Source: Niastella sp.
GTDB taxonomy: Bacteria > Bacteroidota > Bacteroidia > Chitinophagales > Chitinophagaceae
NCBI GenBank assembly: GCA_017744515.1
Contig: JAGIBF010000025.1
Span: forward strand, 1 to 64,000
Direction: 5' to 3'
Length of the DNA: 64,000 nt
Positions 43,281 to 51,310 of the stretch are shown one piece after another. A program made the translations under genes and the position numbers. The stretch's first letter is position 1, and every line of letters starts with the position of its first letter. A model generated the notes under the pieces. That model was not told the DNA's origin, made no database searches, and saw nothing but the letters and a program-made list of their open reading frames with translations.

Positions 43281-43892
43281 TTATTTCGCTGCTGCATAAC
43301 TCGGCTTGTGTTGCTCCTTGCCGGCATTGATATTGGACAGCATCGTGTAGTTAAAGCCGCCTTCCTGCCGATCGAGCTTTATTACGCAACCATAATGCAG
43401 AGAGAAGGCCGCAAAGGAATCTTTCAGGGTCGTTTGGGTAATGTGGGCCAGGATGCTCCTGATAACGCCGCCGTGGGTAATAATGGCGGCATGTTGTCTG
43501 CTGGCTGCTACGGCATCAAAGCAGCGGGTTACGCGTGCGAAGAGGTGCACATAACTCTCGCCTCCCGGAATGCAGACGTTTACATAGTCATTCATCCAGG
43601 GATCGATCGCATCGCGGGGAATATCGTCCCATCGCTGTAGTTCCCATTCGCCGCAGTTGATCTCTTTCAGGTCGTGCTCAAAGTTGATGTTGTGTGCAGG
43701 GAACAGGTGTTCCGCCAGTTTCTTACACCGGATGAGCGGGCTGCTGTAGATGGCCTGCAGATCGCCGGGAAGGTGTTGCCGAATGACGCCGGCTTCTTCT
43801 TCAAAGGCTTCGGTCACATCGATATCGGCCTGCCCATAGCAGGTGCCTTTTTCAATGTGTGGTGTGGTATGACGGATTATGTAGATACTCAT
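43281..43892 (-). CDS. cobC: Alpha-ribazole phosphatase-like histidine phosphatase
   Basis: 203 residues of the histidine-phosphatase superfamily. The phosphohistidine motif is IIRHTTP (R7-H8), followed by YGQADIDV, YSSPLIRCKKLAEHL and ITHGGVIRSIL (second catalytic His). In B12 synthesis the enzyme removes phosphate from alpha-ribazole-5'-phosphate or from adenosylcobalamin-5'-phosphate. The assignment over a generic phosphatase comes from its position after cobT and cobS. A repeat hairpin separates it from cobS. Confidence 0.85.
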   Translation of the reverse strand: MSIYIIRHTTPHIEKGTCYGQADIDVTEAFEEEAGVIRQHLPGDLQAIYSSPLIRCKKLAEHLFPAHNINFEHDLKEINCGEWELQRWDDIPRDAIDPWMNDYVNVCIPGGESYVHLFARVTRCFDAVAASRQHAAIITHGGVIRSILAHITQTTLKDSFAAFSLHYGCVIKLDRQEGGFNYTMLSNINAGKEQHKPSYAAAK

Positions 43893-43915
43893 AGAACAAT
43901 AATAGGAAATTTAGT

Positions 43916-43963
43916 TTGTCAGCCTGAGCCTGTCGAAGGTGGCATCGATAAACTCAGCCTGAC
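43916..43963. repeat. Dispersed intergenic repeat, family 1 (copy f, hairpin form)
   Basis: TTGTCAGCCTGAG and CTCAGCCTGACAA (13 bases each, one mismatch) flank GCCTGTCGAAGG and a short loop. It lies between cobC and cobS, inside the presumed operon. Confidence 0.75.
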
Positions 43964-43972
43964 AAATCTCCA

Positions 43973-44785
43973 TCAAATAATGTACCGCCAAATGATCAAT
44001 GCGCTAAGATAAAAGGTGAGTTCGCTGACTTGCTGGATGGCGCCCAGGCAATCGCCTGTGTAGCCCCCGATCCATTTTTTAAAATAGCTGGCCAGCCGGT
44101 ACGCTACCAACGGTACGGGAATGATGGCCAATGCGAAATGCCAGCTCAGGAAGACGAATGGTAGCAAACCAAACAGGCAGGCCATCAATAAAGTGATTGC
44201 TGATGGTTTGTTGCTGGTAACCGGTTTTGATTTGCTGCCATCGGGATCGGTCACATACTCAAAGAAGTAAATGGTCCATACGCCCATCAACCGGCTAATA
44301 GCGTGTGCTGCTACCAATATCAATAGAAAGTTCTTGTAGTTGAGGAAGATGTTGATGGATGGGTCCTGGAGATCGGGGGTGAATTTGGGCAGTTCTTTCA
44401 GCAGCAGGAATTTGGCTGCCAATATGCCTATCAGTCCGGTGACGCCGTAGGTGCCCAGGCGACTGTCTTTCATGATCATCAGTATCTTCTCTTTAGTCCA
44501 GCCACCACCGAAGGCGTCGCACACATCGGCAAAGCCGTCTTCGTGAAAGGCGCCTGTAGTAAAGATACCTGCGATGATAGAGGCAAGGATGGCAATGTCT
44601 TCGCTGATGTATTTGTTAAACACCAGGAAGGTGAGGCCGCTGATGAGGGCTACGATCCAGCCGATGAGGGGAAAGTATCTTGCAGACTTTTCAAGGTATT
44701 CCTGTGAGTGGTCTGTAAGCTTCGGCACCGGCAAGCGTGTAAGGAACATCAATGCGGTGAAGAATATGCGGATCTCTTTTTTCAT
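43973..44785 (-). CDS. cobS: Adenosylcobinamide-GDP ribazoletransferase
   Basis: 270 residues, polytopic, the cobalamin synthase that joins adenosylcobinamide-GDP with alpha-ribazole (phosphate). Family signatures are FTALMFLTRLPVP at the N-terminus and TGAFHEDGFADVCDAFGGG with the metal-binding HEDGxxDxxD residues, then KILMIMKDSRLGTYG. Length is normal (about 250). It starts one base after cobT ends, indicating tight coupling. Confidence 0.95.
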   Translation of the reverse strand: MKKEIRIFFTALMFLTRLPVPKLTDHSQEYLEKSARYFPLIGWIVALISGLTFLVFNKYISEDIAILASIIAGIFTTGAFHEDGFADVCDAFGGGWTKEKILMIMKDSRLGTYGVTGLIGILAAKFLLLKELPKFTPDLQDPSINIFLNYKNFLLILVAAHAISRLMGVWTIYFFEYVTDPDGSKSKPVTSNKPSAITLLMACLFGLLPFVFLSWHFALAIIPVPLVAYRLASYFKKWIGGYTGDCLGAIQQVSELTFYLSALIIWRYII

Positions 44786-44786
44786 G

Positions 44787-45857
44787 TTATTCTTTATTCG
44801 AAACGCCGGCTGATTCGAAGGAGGCCATTTCCTGTAAGAAGTTGACGGCTGATTGTATCAATGGAATGGCCAGTGCTGCACCAGTGCCTTCGCCCAGCCG
44901 CATGCCGAGGTGCAACAATGCTTTTGCATTCAGGTGTTGCAGCATTTTTTCGTGTCCATGCTCACCGCTGGTATGGGCAAAGATGCAATAGGTAAGAACA
45001 GCCGGGTTGATCTGTTGTGCTATCAGCAGGGCAGCAGATGCAATGAATCCGTCTACTACAATTACCATTTTTTGTTCGGCTGCCTGTACATAAGCGCCAG
45101 CCATCATGGCGATCTCGAAACCTCCTACTTTGGAGAGCAAGGTGATAGGTTGATCTTTCAACTGGTGTAACTGATGTAGTGCGTATACTTTTTCCAGTGT
45201 GCCGATCTTCGTTTGTAATTGCTCGTCATTTACACCGGTACCACGACCCACACATGCTGCCACCGGAGTGCCGGTAACGGCGCTCATGATGAGGGATGCT
45301 GCTGAGGTGTTGCCGATGCCCATTTCTCCAAAACCAATACAGTTGCCACCTCTGTCGGCAATCGTTTTAACGATGGCTTTACCTTTTTCGATGGAGGCTA
45401 CAGCATCTGCTTCGCTCATAGCTGGTGCTTCGAGGTAATTGGCTGTGCCATATCTCATCTTGGCATTGATGAATATCTCGCCGCCTTTTACTTTCAGCTG
45501 GGTAGAGGCTGGTATCAGCTCATGGTTAACGCCCGCGTCCACTACCTGCAGGGTGATGTTGTGCTGGCGACAGAATACATTAATGGCTGCGCCGCCGTTC
45601 AGGAAGTTCAACACCATCTGTGCAGTTACTTCCTGGGGATAGGGATTGACCAATCCTGTTTTGGCAATGCCGTGGTCGCCGGCAAATACTACTATATGTG
45701 GCTGGCTGATCACCGGAGAAGTGGTTTCCTGTATCAGACCTACCTGCAGGGCAATTTCTTCCAGGAGGCCCAGCGCGCCAGGTGGTTTGGTTTTGTTGTT
45801 GATCTTGTGCAGCAGCTGTGCCTGCAGTTCGGTTTTGTTGATGGTATTTGTTATCAT
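44787..45857 (-). CDS. cobT: Nicotinate-nucleotide-dimethylbenzimidazole phosphoribosyltransferase
   Basis: 356 residues, making alpha-ribazole-5'-phosphate from a lower-ligand base and nicotinate mononucleotide. Landmarks: KTKPPGALGLLEEIALQVG at the start, FAGDHGIAKTGLVNPYPQEVTAQMVLNFLNGGAAINVF, GIGNTSAASLIMSAVTG, and the catalytic-glutamate segment GEGTGAALAIPLI. Length is typical (about 350). Its first four bases overlap the stop of the DUF71 gene. Confidence 0.96.
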   Translation of the reverse strand: MITNTINKTELQAQLLHKINNKTKPPGALGLLEEIALQVGLIQETTSPVISQPHIVVFAGDHGIAKTGLVNPYPQEVTAQMVLNFLNGGAAINVFCRQHNITLQVVDAGVNHELIPASTQLKVKGGEIFINAKMRYGTANYLEAPAMSEADAVASIEKGKAIVKTIADRGGNCIGFGEMGIGNTSAASLIMSAVTGTPVAACVGRGTGVNDEQLQTKIGTLEKVYALHQLHQLKDQPITLLSKVGGFEIAMMAGAYVQAAEQKMVIVVDGFIASAALLIAQQINPAVLTYCIFAHTSGEHGHEKMLQHLNAKALLHLGMRLGEGTGAALAIPLIQSAVNFLQEMASFESAGVSNKE

Positions 45858-46576
45858 GGCTTTAATAGATCACAAAAGTAAAATCCGTAAGTGGAAGGCT
45901 GATCCATAGGGTTGCAGGTATTATCGGTCGTTTGTGGTGCTTCGTAGTGCTTGTATACAATTTCTCCTTTTGTATAGGGGATGGGTTCCCGGAAGATGGG
46001 GCCATCGAATACAAAGGAATGGTACTCGCCGTTTTCGCCGCATACATCTACGTTGGCGGGCAGGTCGCGTACAAAGGATTCATCAATCAGGCGGCCGCAA
46101 AAGCTTTTATCCAGGAACTTTTCATTTACGCATACGATGATGGCTTTGAACCCCAGCGCCAGAAACTCCTGCATCAGTTGATGTGTGGGTATTTTCCATA
46201 AGGGGAATACGCATTCCATATCAACGGTGGCCAGCTTTTGCTCCCGGTAGATCTTCAGGTCTTCGAGGAAGATATCGCCAAACACCGCTTTTGTATATCC
46301 TTCCTGCTTGAGGGCTGTTACCTGTTGCAGCATGGCTTGTTCGTATTCGTGCATACTGGGTTGTTCCGGCAATTCGATCGTGTGTAGTGGTAGTCCAATC
46401 GATTGTGCCTGCTGGTTCAATAGTTCTCTGCGCACGCCATGCATGGAGATACGGTTGTGCGCCGCATTGACACTCGTGAGCAGGCTGTCTACACTGTACC
46501 GCTGGTCCTGCAATATTTTGTGCAGGCATAAAGAGGAATCTTTTCCTCCGCTCCAGTTCATGTATGCCTTGTGCAT
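45854..46576 (-). CDS. DUF71/Dph6-like PP-loop ATPase of the B12 cluster
   Basis: 240 residues of the diphthine-ammonia-ligase family (COG2102/DUF71). The ATP-binding PP-loop SGGKDSS lies at residues 9-15, AVFGDIFLEDLKIYRE follows, and the C-terminal NVDVCGENGEYHSFVFDGPIF is the second family block. Bacteria do not make diphthamide; comparative genomics has predicted that a subgroup of DUF71 proteins acts in B12 salvage. Its placement with a 4-base overlap ahead of cobT, in a riboswitch-linked cluster, fits that prediction. A role in amidating or adenylating a corrinoid side chain is possible but not shown. Confidence 0.88.
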   Translation of the reverse strand: MHKAYMNWSGGKDSSLCLHKILQDQRYSVDSLLTSVNAAHNRISMHGVRRELLNQQAQSIGLPLHTIELPEQPSMHEYEQAMLQQVTALKQEGYTKAVFGDIFLEDLKIYREQKLATVDMECVFPLWKIPTHQLMQEFLALGFKAIIVCVNEKFLDKSFCGRLIDESFVRDLPANVDVCGENGEYHSFVFDGPIFREPIPYTKGEIVYKHYEAPQTTDNTCNPMDQPSTYGFYFCDLLKP

Positions 46577-46598
46577 GATTGGTTTTTTGTGTTGCCCC

Positions 46599-46667
46599 TA
46601 CAGGCAAAATACATTTTTACAAATTTTCTACAAAGCTGTAGCCCCCTACGGGGCAAATATCTACCGA
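46599..46667. repeat. Short inverted-repeat element between cobU and the DUF71 gene
   Basis: Two hairpins about 40 bases apart: TTGCCCCTACAGGCAA at 46599-46614 and GCCCCCTACGGGGC at 46640-46653, with the shared core GCCCCTAC. TACAAA and CTACAAAG lie between. It fills most of the 122-base gap in the cobalamin cluster and looks like a miniature repetitive element rather than a promoter. Confidence 0.5.
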
Positions 46668-46698
46668 TCACTGATACTGATCTTTCTGCAGCTTTTAA

Positions 46699-47229
46699 TC
46701 ATCCTTTGATCTTCATCGGTATTCCGCTGACCATAAAGACTACGCTATGGGCGACGGAGGCGATGTATTGATTCACCCAGCCTTGCAGGTCGGTGAATTT
46801 GCGGCCTGTTTCTGTTTCGGCATGTACGCCCATTCCTATCTCGTTGCTGATGATGATAAAGGTGCCTGTTTGCTGCAACAGTTGTTGTATCTCCTGTTTA
46901 CAGGCAGCGAGACACTGGTCGATATCGTATTGGGTGTCTACAAAAAAATTGGTGAGCCACAGCGTCACGCAATCTATTACGGCCACTTTACCCGTGAGGT
47001 CAAGTCCACTGATGTGTTTTTCTTCTTCGATAGAGGTCCAGCGTTCATCGCGGTCGTTCTGGTGTCTTTTGATGCGTTGCCGGAAATCGCTGTCCCATTG
47101 GCGGGCGGTAGCTACATATACCGGTGATGAACTCTGTTGCAGGGCAAGGTCTTGTGCATACCGGCTTTTGCCGCTGCGGGCGCCTCCGGTAATGAAAATG
47201 ATACCGGACGACTGATCACTTATTGGCAT
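46699..47229 (-). CDS. cobU: Adenosylcobinamide kinase / adenosylcobinamide-phosphate guanylyltransferase
   Basis: 176 residues, the enzyme that phosphorylates adenosylcobinamide and then attaches GMP. IFITGGARSGKSRYAQDLA holds the P-loop, VYVATARQWDSDFRQRIKRHQNDRDERW contains the GMP-accepting histidine region, and ISNEIGMGVHAETETGRKFTDLQGWVNQ is the C-terminal family block. It overlaps the CWC gene by 14 bases. Together with cobT, cobS and cobC it forms a complete nucleotide-loop assembly set; no de novo corrin ring genes are visible. Confidence 0.95.
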   Translation of the reverse strand: MPISDQSSGIIFITGGARSGKSRYAQDLALQQSSSPVYVATARQWDSDFRQRIKRHQNDRDERWTSIEEEKHISGLDLTGKVAVIDCVTLWLTNFFVDTQYDIDQCLAACKQEIQQLLQQTGTFIIISNEIGMGVHAETETGRKFTDLQGWVNQYIASVAHSVVFMVSGIPMKIKG

Positions 47230-47440
47230 CCAATGAATATTTCTCTGTAAATAAAACGGATCGTTGTTGTAGTTCCAGCAAGCACTTTCTACACAGGCAA
47301 TCCTGGTAGCGGCCTGCTATAAAGGCTTTCTCTTCTTCGCTAAAACTGATGCCGAAGCACTGGCAATGGTGTACATCGCCCACCTTACATTCGAAAGGTT
47401 GCTGGCATCGTGGACAGCTTTTTTGTTCATGCTTGCACAT
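47216..47440 (-). CDS. Cysteine-rich CWC-family small protein
   Basis: 74 residues with nine cysteines in zinc-ribbon-like pairs: SCPRCQQPFEC (C9, C12, C18), HHCQC (C26, C28) and CLCRKC (C48, C50, C53). The pattern CPxCxxxFxCxxG and CxCxxxxF is that of the CWC family. Function is unknown; metal binding is likely. It overlaps the BtuF-like gene by 14 bases upstream and cobU by 14 bases downstream, so it is locked inside the cobalamin operon, which raises the question of a role in cobalt or corrinoid handling. Confidence 0.85.
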   Translation of the reverse strand: MCKHEQKSCPRCQQPFECKVGDVHHCQCFGISFSEEEKAFIAGRYQDCLCRKCLLELQQRSVLFTEKYSLDANK

Positions 47441-48368
47441 GGGCGGCTGTTTTGAAGAGGGATGAGCATTTGTGTTGTAAGTACGCCGGTACGGTAAAGA
47501 GGGTAGGATGGAACATGGCTGCGAGTACTTCTATGCCATCAGTGAGGGTGCTGGCGCTCGGTTGGGTAAACAAGTCATAGTCGGCCACGTATACGGCTTC
47601 CTGTTGTACGGCGGTCAGTTGCTGCCATTCTGGTTTATTCGTAAGCAGATGCAGCTCTTCAGCCGTGCGTTCGGTGGTAAAGCCGCAGGGGGCTATCACC
47701 AATACTTCGGGGTTGTAGCGTACGATCTTTTCCCAGGGGGTTACGATGCTGTCGCCGGCCGGGTTGGAAAGCATGTCAATGCCGCCTGCGTAAGCGACCT
47801 GGTAAGGTATCCAGTGGCCGCAGTTATAGATTGGTTCTACCCATTCCATGATCATCACTCTTTTGGGCGGCGCTTTGTGTGCACGCAAGGTGTCGATGAT
47901 CGAATCGATCCTTTTTTGCAGGGAGGAAAGGTAAGGGTAGGCTGCTTCTTCCTGTCCCAAAGCGGCGGCAATGGTAATGGCCGTATTGAAAACGTCTTGC
48001 AGGTTATTGGGGGTGAGGGGCACCAGGCTGGGTTGTTTGTCCAGCTTGGCAACGGCTGCAGCGGTGCAGGCGGTGTCTATCTGGCATACTTCGCATACAT
48101 CCTGGGTGAAGATCACGTCGGGGCTGATCGTTTGCAGCAGGGCTTCATCCACATAGTACAGGCTTTTGCCTTGTGCTTTGGAGGCAGAGAATATCCGGTC
48201 GATCTCGATGCTGCTGTAGTGTTTTCCTTCCAGTACACAGCGTACTACTTTATCTTTTTCGGCCAGTGCTGCCGGCGGGCATTCAAAGGTGATGCCGTGC
48301 AGCAGGTGTTGCAACTGCATATCGTAGATCATCTGTGTAGCGGCAGGAAGAAAGGAACAGGCGACCAT
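47427..48368 (-). CDS. BtuF-like corrinoid-binding protein without signal peptide
   Basis: 313 residues of the periplasmic-binding-protein fold used for cobalamin and siderophores. It begins MVACSFLPAATQMIYDMQL with no export signal or lipobox. TQDVCEVCQIDTACTAAAV, EWVEPIYNCGHWIPYQVAYAGG and PEVLVIAPCGF are typical of the cobalamin-binding subgroup; GIEVLAAMFHP closes the protein. The lack of a signal peptide suggests a cytoplasmic place, unlike E. coli BtuF, or an unannotated export route. No BtuC or BtuD gene is in the window. A hairpin repeat lies upstream. Confidence 0.85.
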   Translation of the reverse strand: MVACSFLPAATQMIYDMQLQHLLHGITFECPPAALAEKDKVVRCVLEGKHYSSIEIDRIFSASKAQGKSLYYVDEALLQTISPDVIFTQDVCEVCQIDTACTAAAVAKLDKQPSLVPLTPNNLQDVFNTAITIAAALGQEEAAYPYLSSLQKRIDSIIDTLRAHKAPPKRVMIMEWVEPIYNCGHWIPYQVAYAGGIDMLSNPAGDSIVTPWEKIVRYNPEVLVIAPCGFTTERTAEELHLLTNKPEWQQLTAVQQEAVYVADYDLFTQPSASTLTDGIEVLAAMFHPTLFTVPAYLQHKCSSLFKTAAHVQA

Positions 48369-48419
48369 AGTATTAAGATTGTAGTGTAAATGTATATTAG
48401 TAATCTGTCTAAAAAAGAC

Positions 48420-48502
48420 GTGAGTGGTGAGTTGTCAGTTGTGAGTAGGCCGCTAAACTATTAGCTGGCTGTCTTACTCACAACTCACCACTGACCACTC
48501 AC
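48420..48502. repeat. Dispersed inverted repeat, family 2, between DUF6580 and BtuF-like genes
   Basis: Two 28-base arms (48420-48447 and 48475-48502) match as inverted repeats at 25 of 28 positions, with a 27-base loop. Cores such as GTGAGTGGT and TTGTGAGTA are perfect. The TCAGTGGTGAG core recurs between kdpA and kdpB (13301-13352). Confidence 0.75.
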
Positions 48503-48521
48503 TAATTGCTTCTTGCAAATA

Positions 48522-49103
48522 TTAGTTGCTGGCCTTCGCAGGCTTCAACGCTGTATATCTTCTTTGTACCAGTTCAAAGATGCCAAACATGATGGCGCTG
48601 AAGAATGCAGTGCCTCCTAGGAATCTCAGTTCATACGGTAATGCCGTGATCAGGCGGCCAAAATAGTAGGGGAACGTGAATTTGTTTTCTACTACGCAAG
48701 CGCCGATATCGCTGATCAGCCAGTGTATGAGGGTAGCTGTTACGATCGATGCCACGAGGCGGGGAATGGTCACTGTTTTCAGGATCAGTTTGCCGGATAT
48801 TGTCATCAGGGCAAATGCCAGGTAAGTCCAATACCAGCCTGCGTACAGAATGCTTCCGTTGCGGTACTCTGCAAACAGGGTATAGGATAATACCAGGTCG
48901 CTGATGAAGAGGGTGAGCAGCGGAAACAGGTAGGGCTTCACATTGCCGCGGAAATAGGCTGCTCCGAACAAGGCCATGGCTCCTACCGGTGTAAAGTAGG
49001 TTAATGGTCCCAGGTCCATAAACGAAAGCAGGCGCAGTGCTGCTACTACAACAATGATGAGGAGTAATACTGCATTTCTCGGGCTAAATGTTGCTACTGA
49101 CAT
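48522..49103 (-). CDS. DUF6580-like membrane protein of the B12 cluster
   Basis: 193 residues from ATG 49103; the longer frame to 49229 overlaps btuB and was rejected. About five membrane helices. LTYFTPVGAMALFGAAYFRGN, FISDLVLSYTLFAEY and a final GRLITALPYELRFLGGTAFFSAIMFGIFE resemble the DUF6580 family, which looks like the S components of energy-coupling transporters. It starts 25 bases after btuB under the same cobalamin riboswitch, so a role in moving a corrinoid, cobalt or the lower ligand across the inner membrane is a reasonable guess. No EcfA/T genes are near. Confidence 0.8.
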   Translation of the reverse strand: MSVATFSPRNAVLLLIIVVVAALRLLSFMDLGPLTYFTPVGAMALFGAAYFRGNVKPYLFPLLTLFISDLVLSYTLFAEYRNGSILYAGWYWTYLAFALMTISGKLILKTVTIPRLVASIVTATLIHWLISDIGACVVENKFTFPYYFGRLITALPYELRFLGGTAFFSAIMFGIFELVQRRYTALKPAKASN

Positions 49104-49128
49104 ATGTACTATTTTATGAGGCTTAAAA

Positions 49129-51021
49129 TTATAAATTAATCCTGAAACCACCTTGTATGTTGATACCTGGTGTATTATATCCATACACTTCTGTGTAATC
49201 GGTATCTGTAAGGTTTTTGGCATCTGCAAACAGGCGCACTTTGTTCTTGAATAGCTTGTATTCTACATAGGCGTTGATCAGCGTGTAGGCTTTAAGGTCT
49301 ATAGGAATGGTGGCATAGGCGGGGGGCGGTCCGAATGACAGATCTGTTCTTTCGCCGAGGCTTTGTGCAGACAGGCTGATGAACAGCTGTGGTGTAGCCT
49401 GGTAGCCTACGGTGGCTACTACCGTGTTCTTAGGCCTGCGGAGCAGGTTGAAGTAGCTCGTGTCTTTGCCACTGCGTGATTGGTATATATCGCCGGTTAC
49501 ATAGGTGTATGATGCTTTGATCGTCCACTGGTCGGTGGGACGCAGGGTAGCTTCCAGCTCGACGCCTTTGTCTTTTTGCTGATCGATATTGATGGACTTG
49601 CCGGCTACGTAGGCGATCACGTTCTTGATATCTCTGTAGAACCCGGTAGCGGTAACCTGTAATTTATTCTGCAGGGTTTGCCATTGTACGCCTGCTTCGA
49701 GGTTGGAGGATTCTTCCGGTTTCAGGTTGGGATTGCTGCCAAACCAGGAGGGGCCAAACAGGTCCATTACTGTAGGTGCTTTGAAGCCGGTAGAAACGTT
49801 GGCAAATGCTTTAAGCTGGTTGTTGATGAGATAGGCTGCGTTAAAGCTATAGGTGAATTGGGTACCAAATTCGGAGTGGTGGTTGTACCTGCCGCCTACT
49901 TCCACGCTCAATCCTTCTGCGCTTTGTAGGAGGAATGACAGGTAAGGGCTTACGATGTTGGTAGATGGGTTTTTAGGTGTCAGTGTAGAATCCGTGAGTT
50001 TGTAGCTCTGGTAGTTCACGCCTGCCAGCATTTTTACCCTGTCGCCCAGGTTTTGGGTGAGGTATACTTCGCCACTGTGGAAACCGCCTCTGAAGAAGGA
50101 GTTGCCAAAGTCGGTGGCATAGTTGCGCCTTGAATACGAGTACCCGTAATTGGCTGTGATGGTGCCTTTGGGCAACCCGATGGTAGCGGTAGCACCGGTG
50201 TTGTTGAGCAGGTATACAAACTGGTCTTTGGTATCATAGAAGGAGCCGCCATCGGTGTTGGCGTTGAAATAGCTGTAGCGATAGTAGGGTGCGATCCTGA
50301 TCTTGTCGCTTACCTGGATGCCGAGGTTGGCCTGTACGCTGTGCCTGGTGAATCCGTCTTTATCGAAGTTGGCTTTGCCGGTAGTGTCGACTGCTTCGGA
50401 AATACCATCTGTGCTGGCGTAAGAGTAATTCACGTTATAATCCAGGATGCCTTTGTGGCCGCTCAGGCCGGCATCGCCGGTGAAGGTGTTGAAGCTGCCA
50501 TAAGTAGCGCCACCATTGAAGCCGATGGCTTTGTTGCCTTTTTTCTTCGTGATAATATTGATAACGCCGGCTACTGCATCTGACCCGTAGAGAGTAGACT
50601 GGCTGCCTTTCAGTATCTCGATGTGGTCGATCTGTTCTACGGGGAACAGACGCAGGTCGAATGCGCCACCTGCTCCGGAGGGGTCGTTTACAGGAATACC
50701 ATCGAGTAAGATCAAGGTGTAATCATTGGAAGCGCCGCGTAAAAAGATAGACTTGTCTTTACCAGGGTTACTGTTGGCGCCATTTACAATGATGCCTGTT
50801 TGTTCTGTCAATACCTGGGCGAGGCTTTTGCCGCTGCTGCGTTCCATCTGCTCGCGACCGATCACGGTCATTACTTTTCCTGTTTCGCTGAGTTTAACCG
50901 GGTATTTGGTAGCGGTAACCACTACTTCATCCAATTCTCTTTTTGCCGTTGTGTCTTGTGCCTGCGCGTTCATGGCTGCCAGCAGGGCTGATAGTGCAAG
51001 TAACTTTCTTGTCATGCTCAT
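49129..51021 (-). CDS. btuB: TonB-dependent vitamin B12 receptor
   Basis: 630 residues from ATG 51021 (MSMTRKLLALSALLAAMNAQAQ signal peptide; 51015 is an alternative). The TonB box region DEVVVTATKYP is followed by a plug (ALAQVLTEQTGIIVNG, IFLRGASNDYTLILLDGIPVNDPSG, EILKGSQSTLYGSDAVAGVINIITKK) and a 22-strand barrel ending in INIQGGFRINL. The short N-terminus without STN or regulatory domain is BtuB-like. The cobalamin riboswitch directly upstream supports corrinoid as substrate. A longer frame upstream of 51021 runs into the riboswitch RNA and was rejected. Confidence 0.93.
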   Translation of the reverse strand: MSMTRKLLALSALLAAMNAQAQDTTAKRELDEVVVTATKYPVKLSETGKVMTVIGREQMERSSGKSLAQVLTEQTGIIVNGANSNPGKDKSIFLRGASNDYTLILLDGIPVNDPSGAGGAFDLRLFPVEQIDHIEILKGSQSTLYGSDAVAGVINIITKKKGNKAIGFNGGATYGSFNTFTGDAGLSGHKGILDYNVNYSYASTDGISEAVDTTGKANFDKDGFTRHSVQANLGIQVSDKIRIAPYYRYSYFNANTDGGSFYDTKDQFVYLLNNTGATATIGLPKGTITANYGYSYSRRNYATDFGNSFFRGGFHSGEVYLTQNLGDRVKMLAGVNYQSYKLTDSTLTPKNPSTNIVSPYLSFLLQSAEGLSVEVGGRYNHHSEFGTQFTYSFNAAYLINNQLKAFANVSTGFKAPTVMDLFGPSWFGSNPNLKPEESSNLEAGVQWQTLQNKLQVTATGFYRDIKNVIAYVAGKSINIDQQKDKGVELEATLRPTDQWTIKASYTYVTGDIYQSRSGKDTSYFNLLRRPKNTVVATVGYQATPQLFISLSAQSLGERTDLSFGPPPAYATIPIDLKAYTLINAYVEYKLFKNKVRLFADAKNLTDTDYTEVYGYNTPGINIQGGFRINL

Positions 51022-51149
51022 AGTTTGTTTGTAATGATGAACTATGAACCTTCGGAATAAATGAATACAAACAGAAATGAAATGTCTTCTGCAGTAAGAC
51101 GGTTTCAATCCCGGCTTTTCACCCGAAAGCTCGTCGATGTTGTTGCTGA

Positions 51150-51310
51150 TAACTGGCAGGTCTTCTGGCTTGTTTCCCTGGTTCAAGACCTTCCCATTCT
51201 TCCGGATAAGCGGGTAGAACAGTGGTACGAAGATTGAACCTGGTGAGTGGTACTCACGAAACTTACAGCTACGGGGATAGCACCGGACTTACACCGGTTT
51301 CCCTTTTAAT
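51150..51310 (-). ncRNA. Cobalamin riboswitch, btuB leader
   Basis: Read on the minus strand from 51305: GGGAAACCGGTGTAAGTCCG, then GTGCTATCCCCGTAGCTGTA, the conserved core; then ACCACTGTTCTACCCGC, ATGGGAAGG, and the B12 box AAGCCAGAAGACCTGCCAGT (about 51172-51153). The order and spacing match the class I AdoCbl aptamer. About 130 bases separate it from the btuB start, including a GAGCTTTCGGGTGAAAAGCC stem that could form the expression platform. It should lower expression of btuB and the downstream salvage genes when B12 is plentiful. Confidence 0.95.

Noticed and set aside
42858..43640. Plus-strand open frame over marC and cobC
   Set aside because: It crosses two well-supported genes on the other strand and has no domain of its own.
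47508..48389. Plus-strand open frame of about 293 codons opposite the BtuF-like gene
   Set aside because: Glycine- and valine-rich product with no motif; the opposite strand carries the BtuF-like protein.
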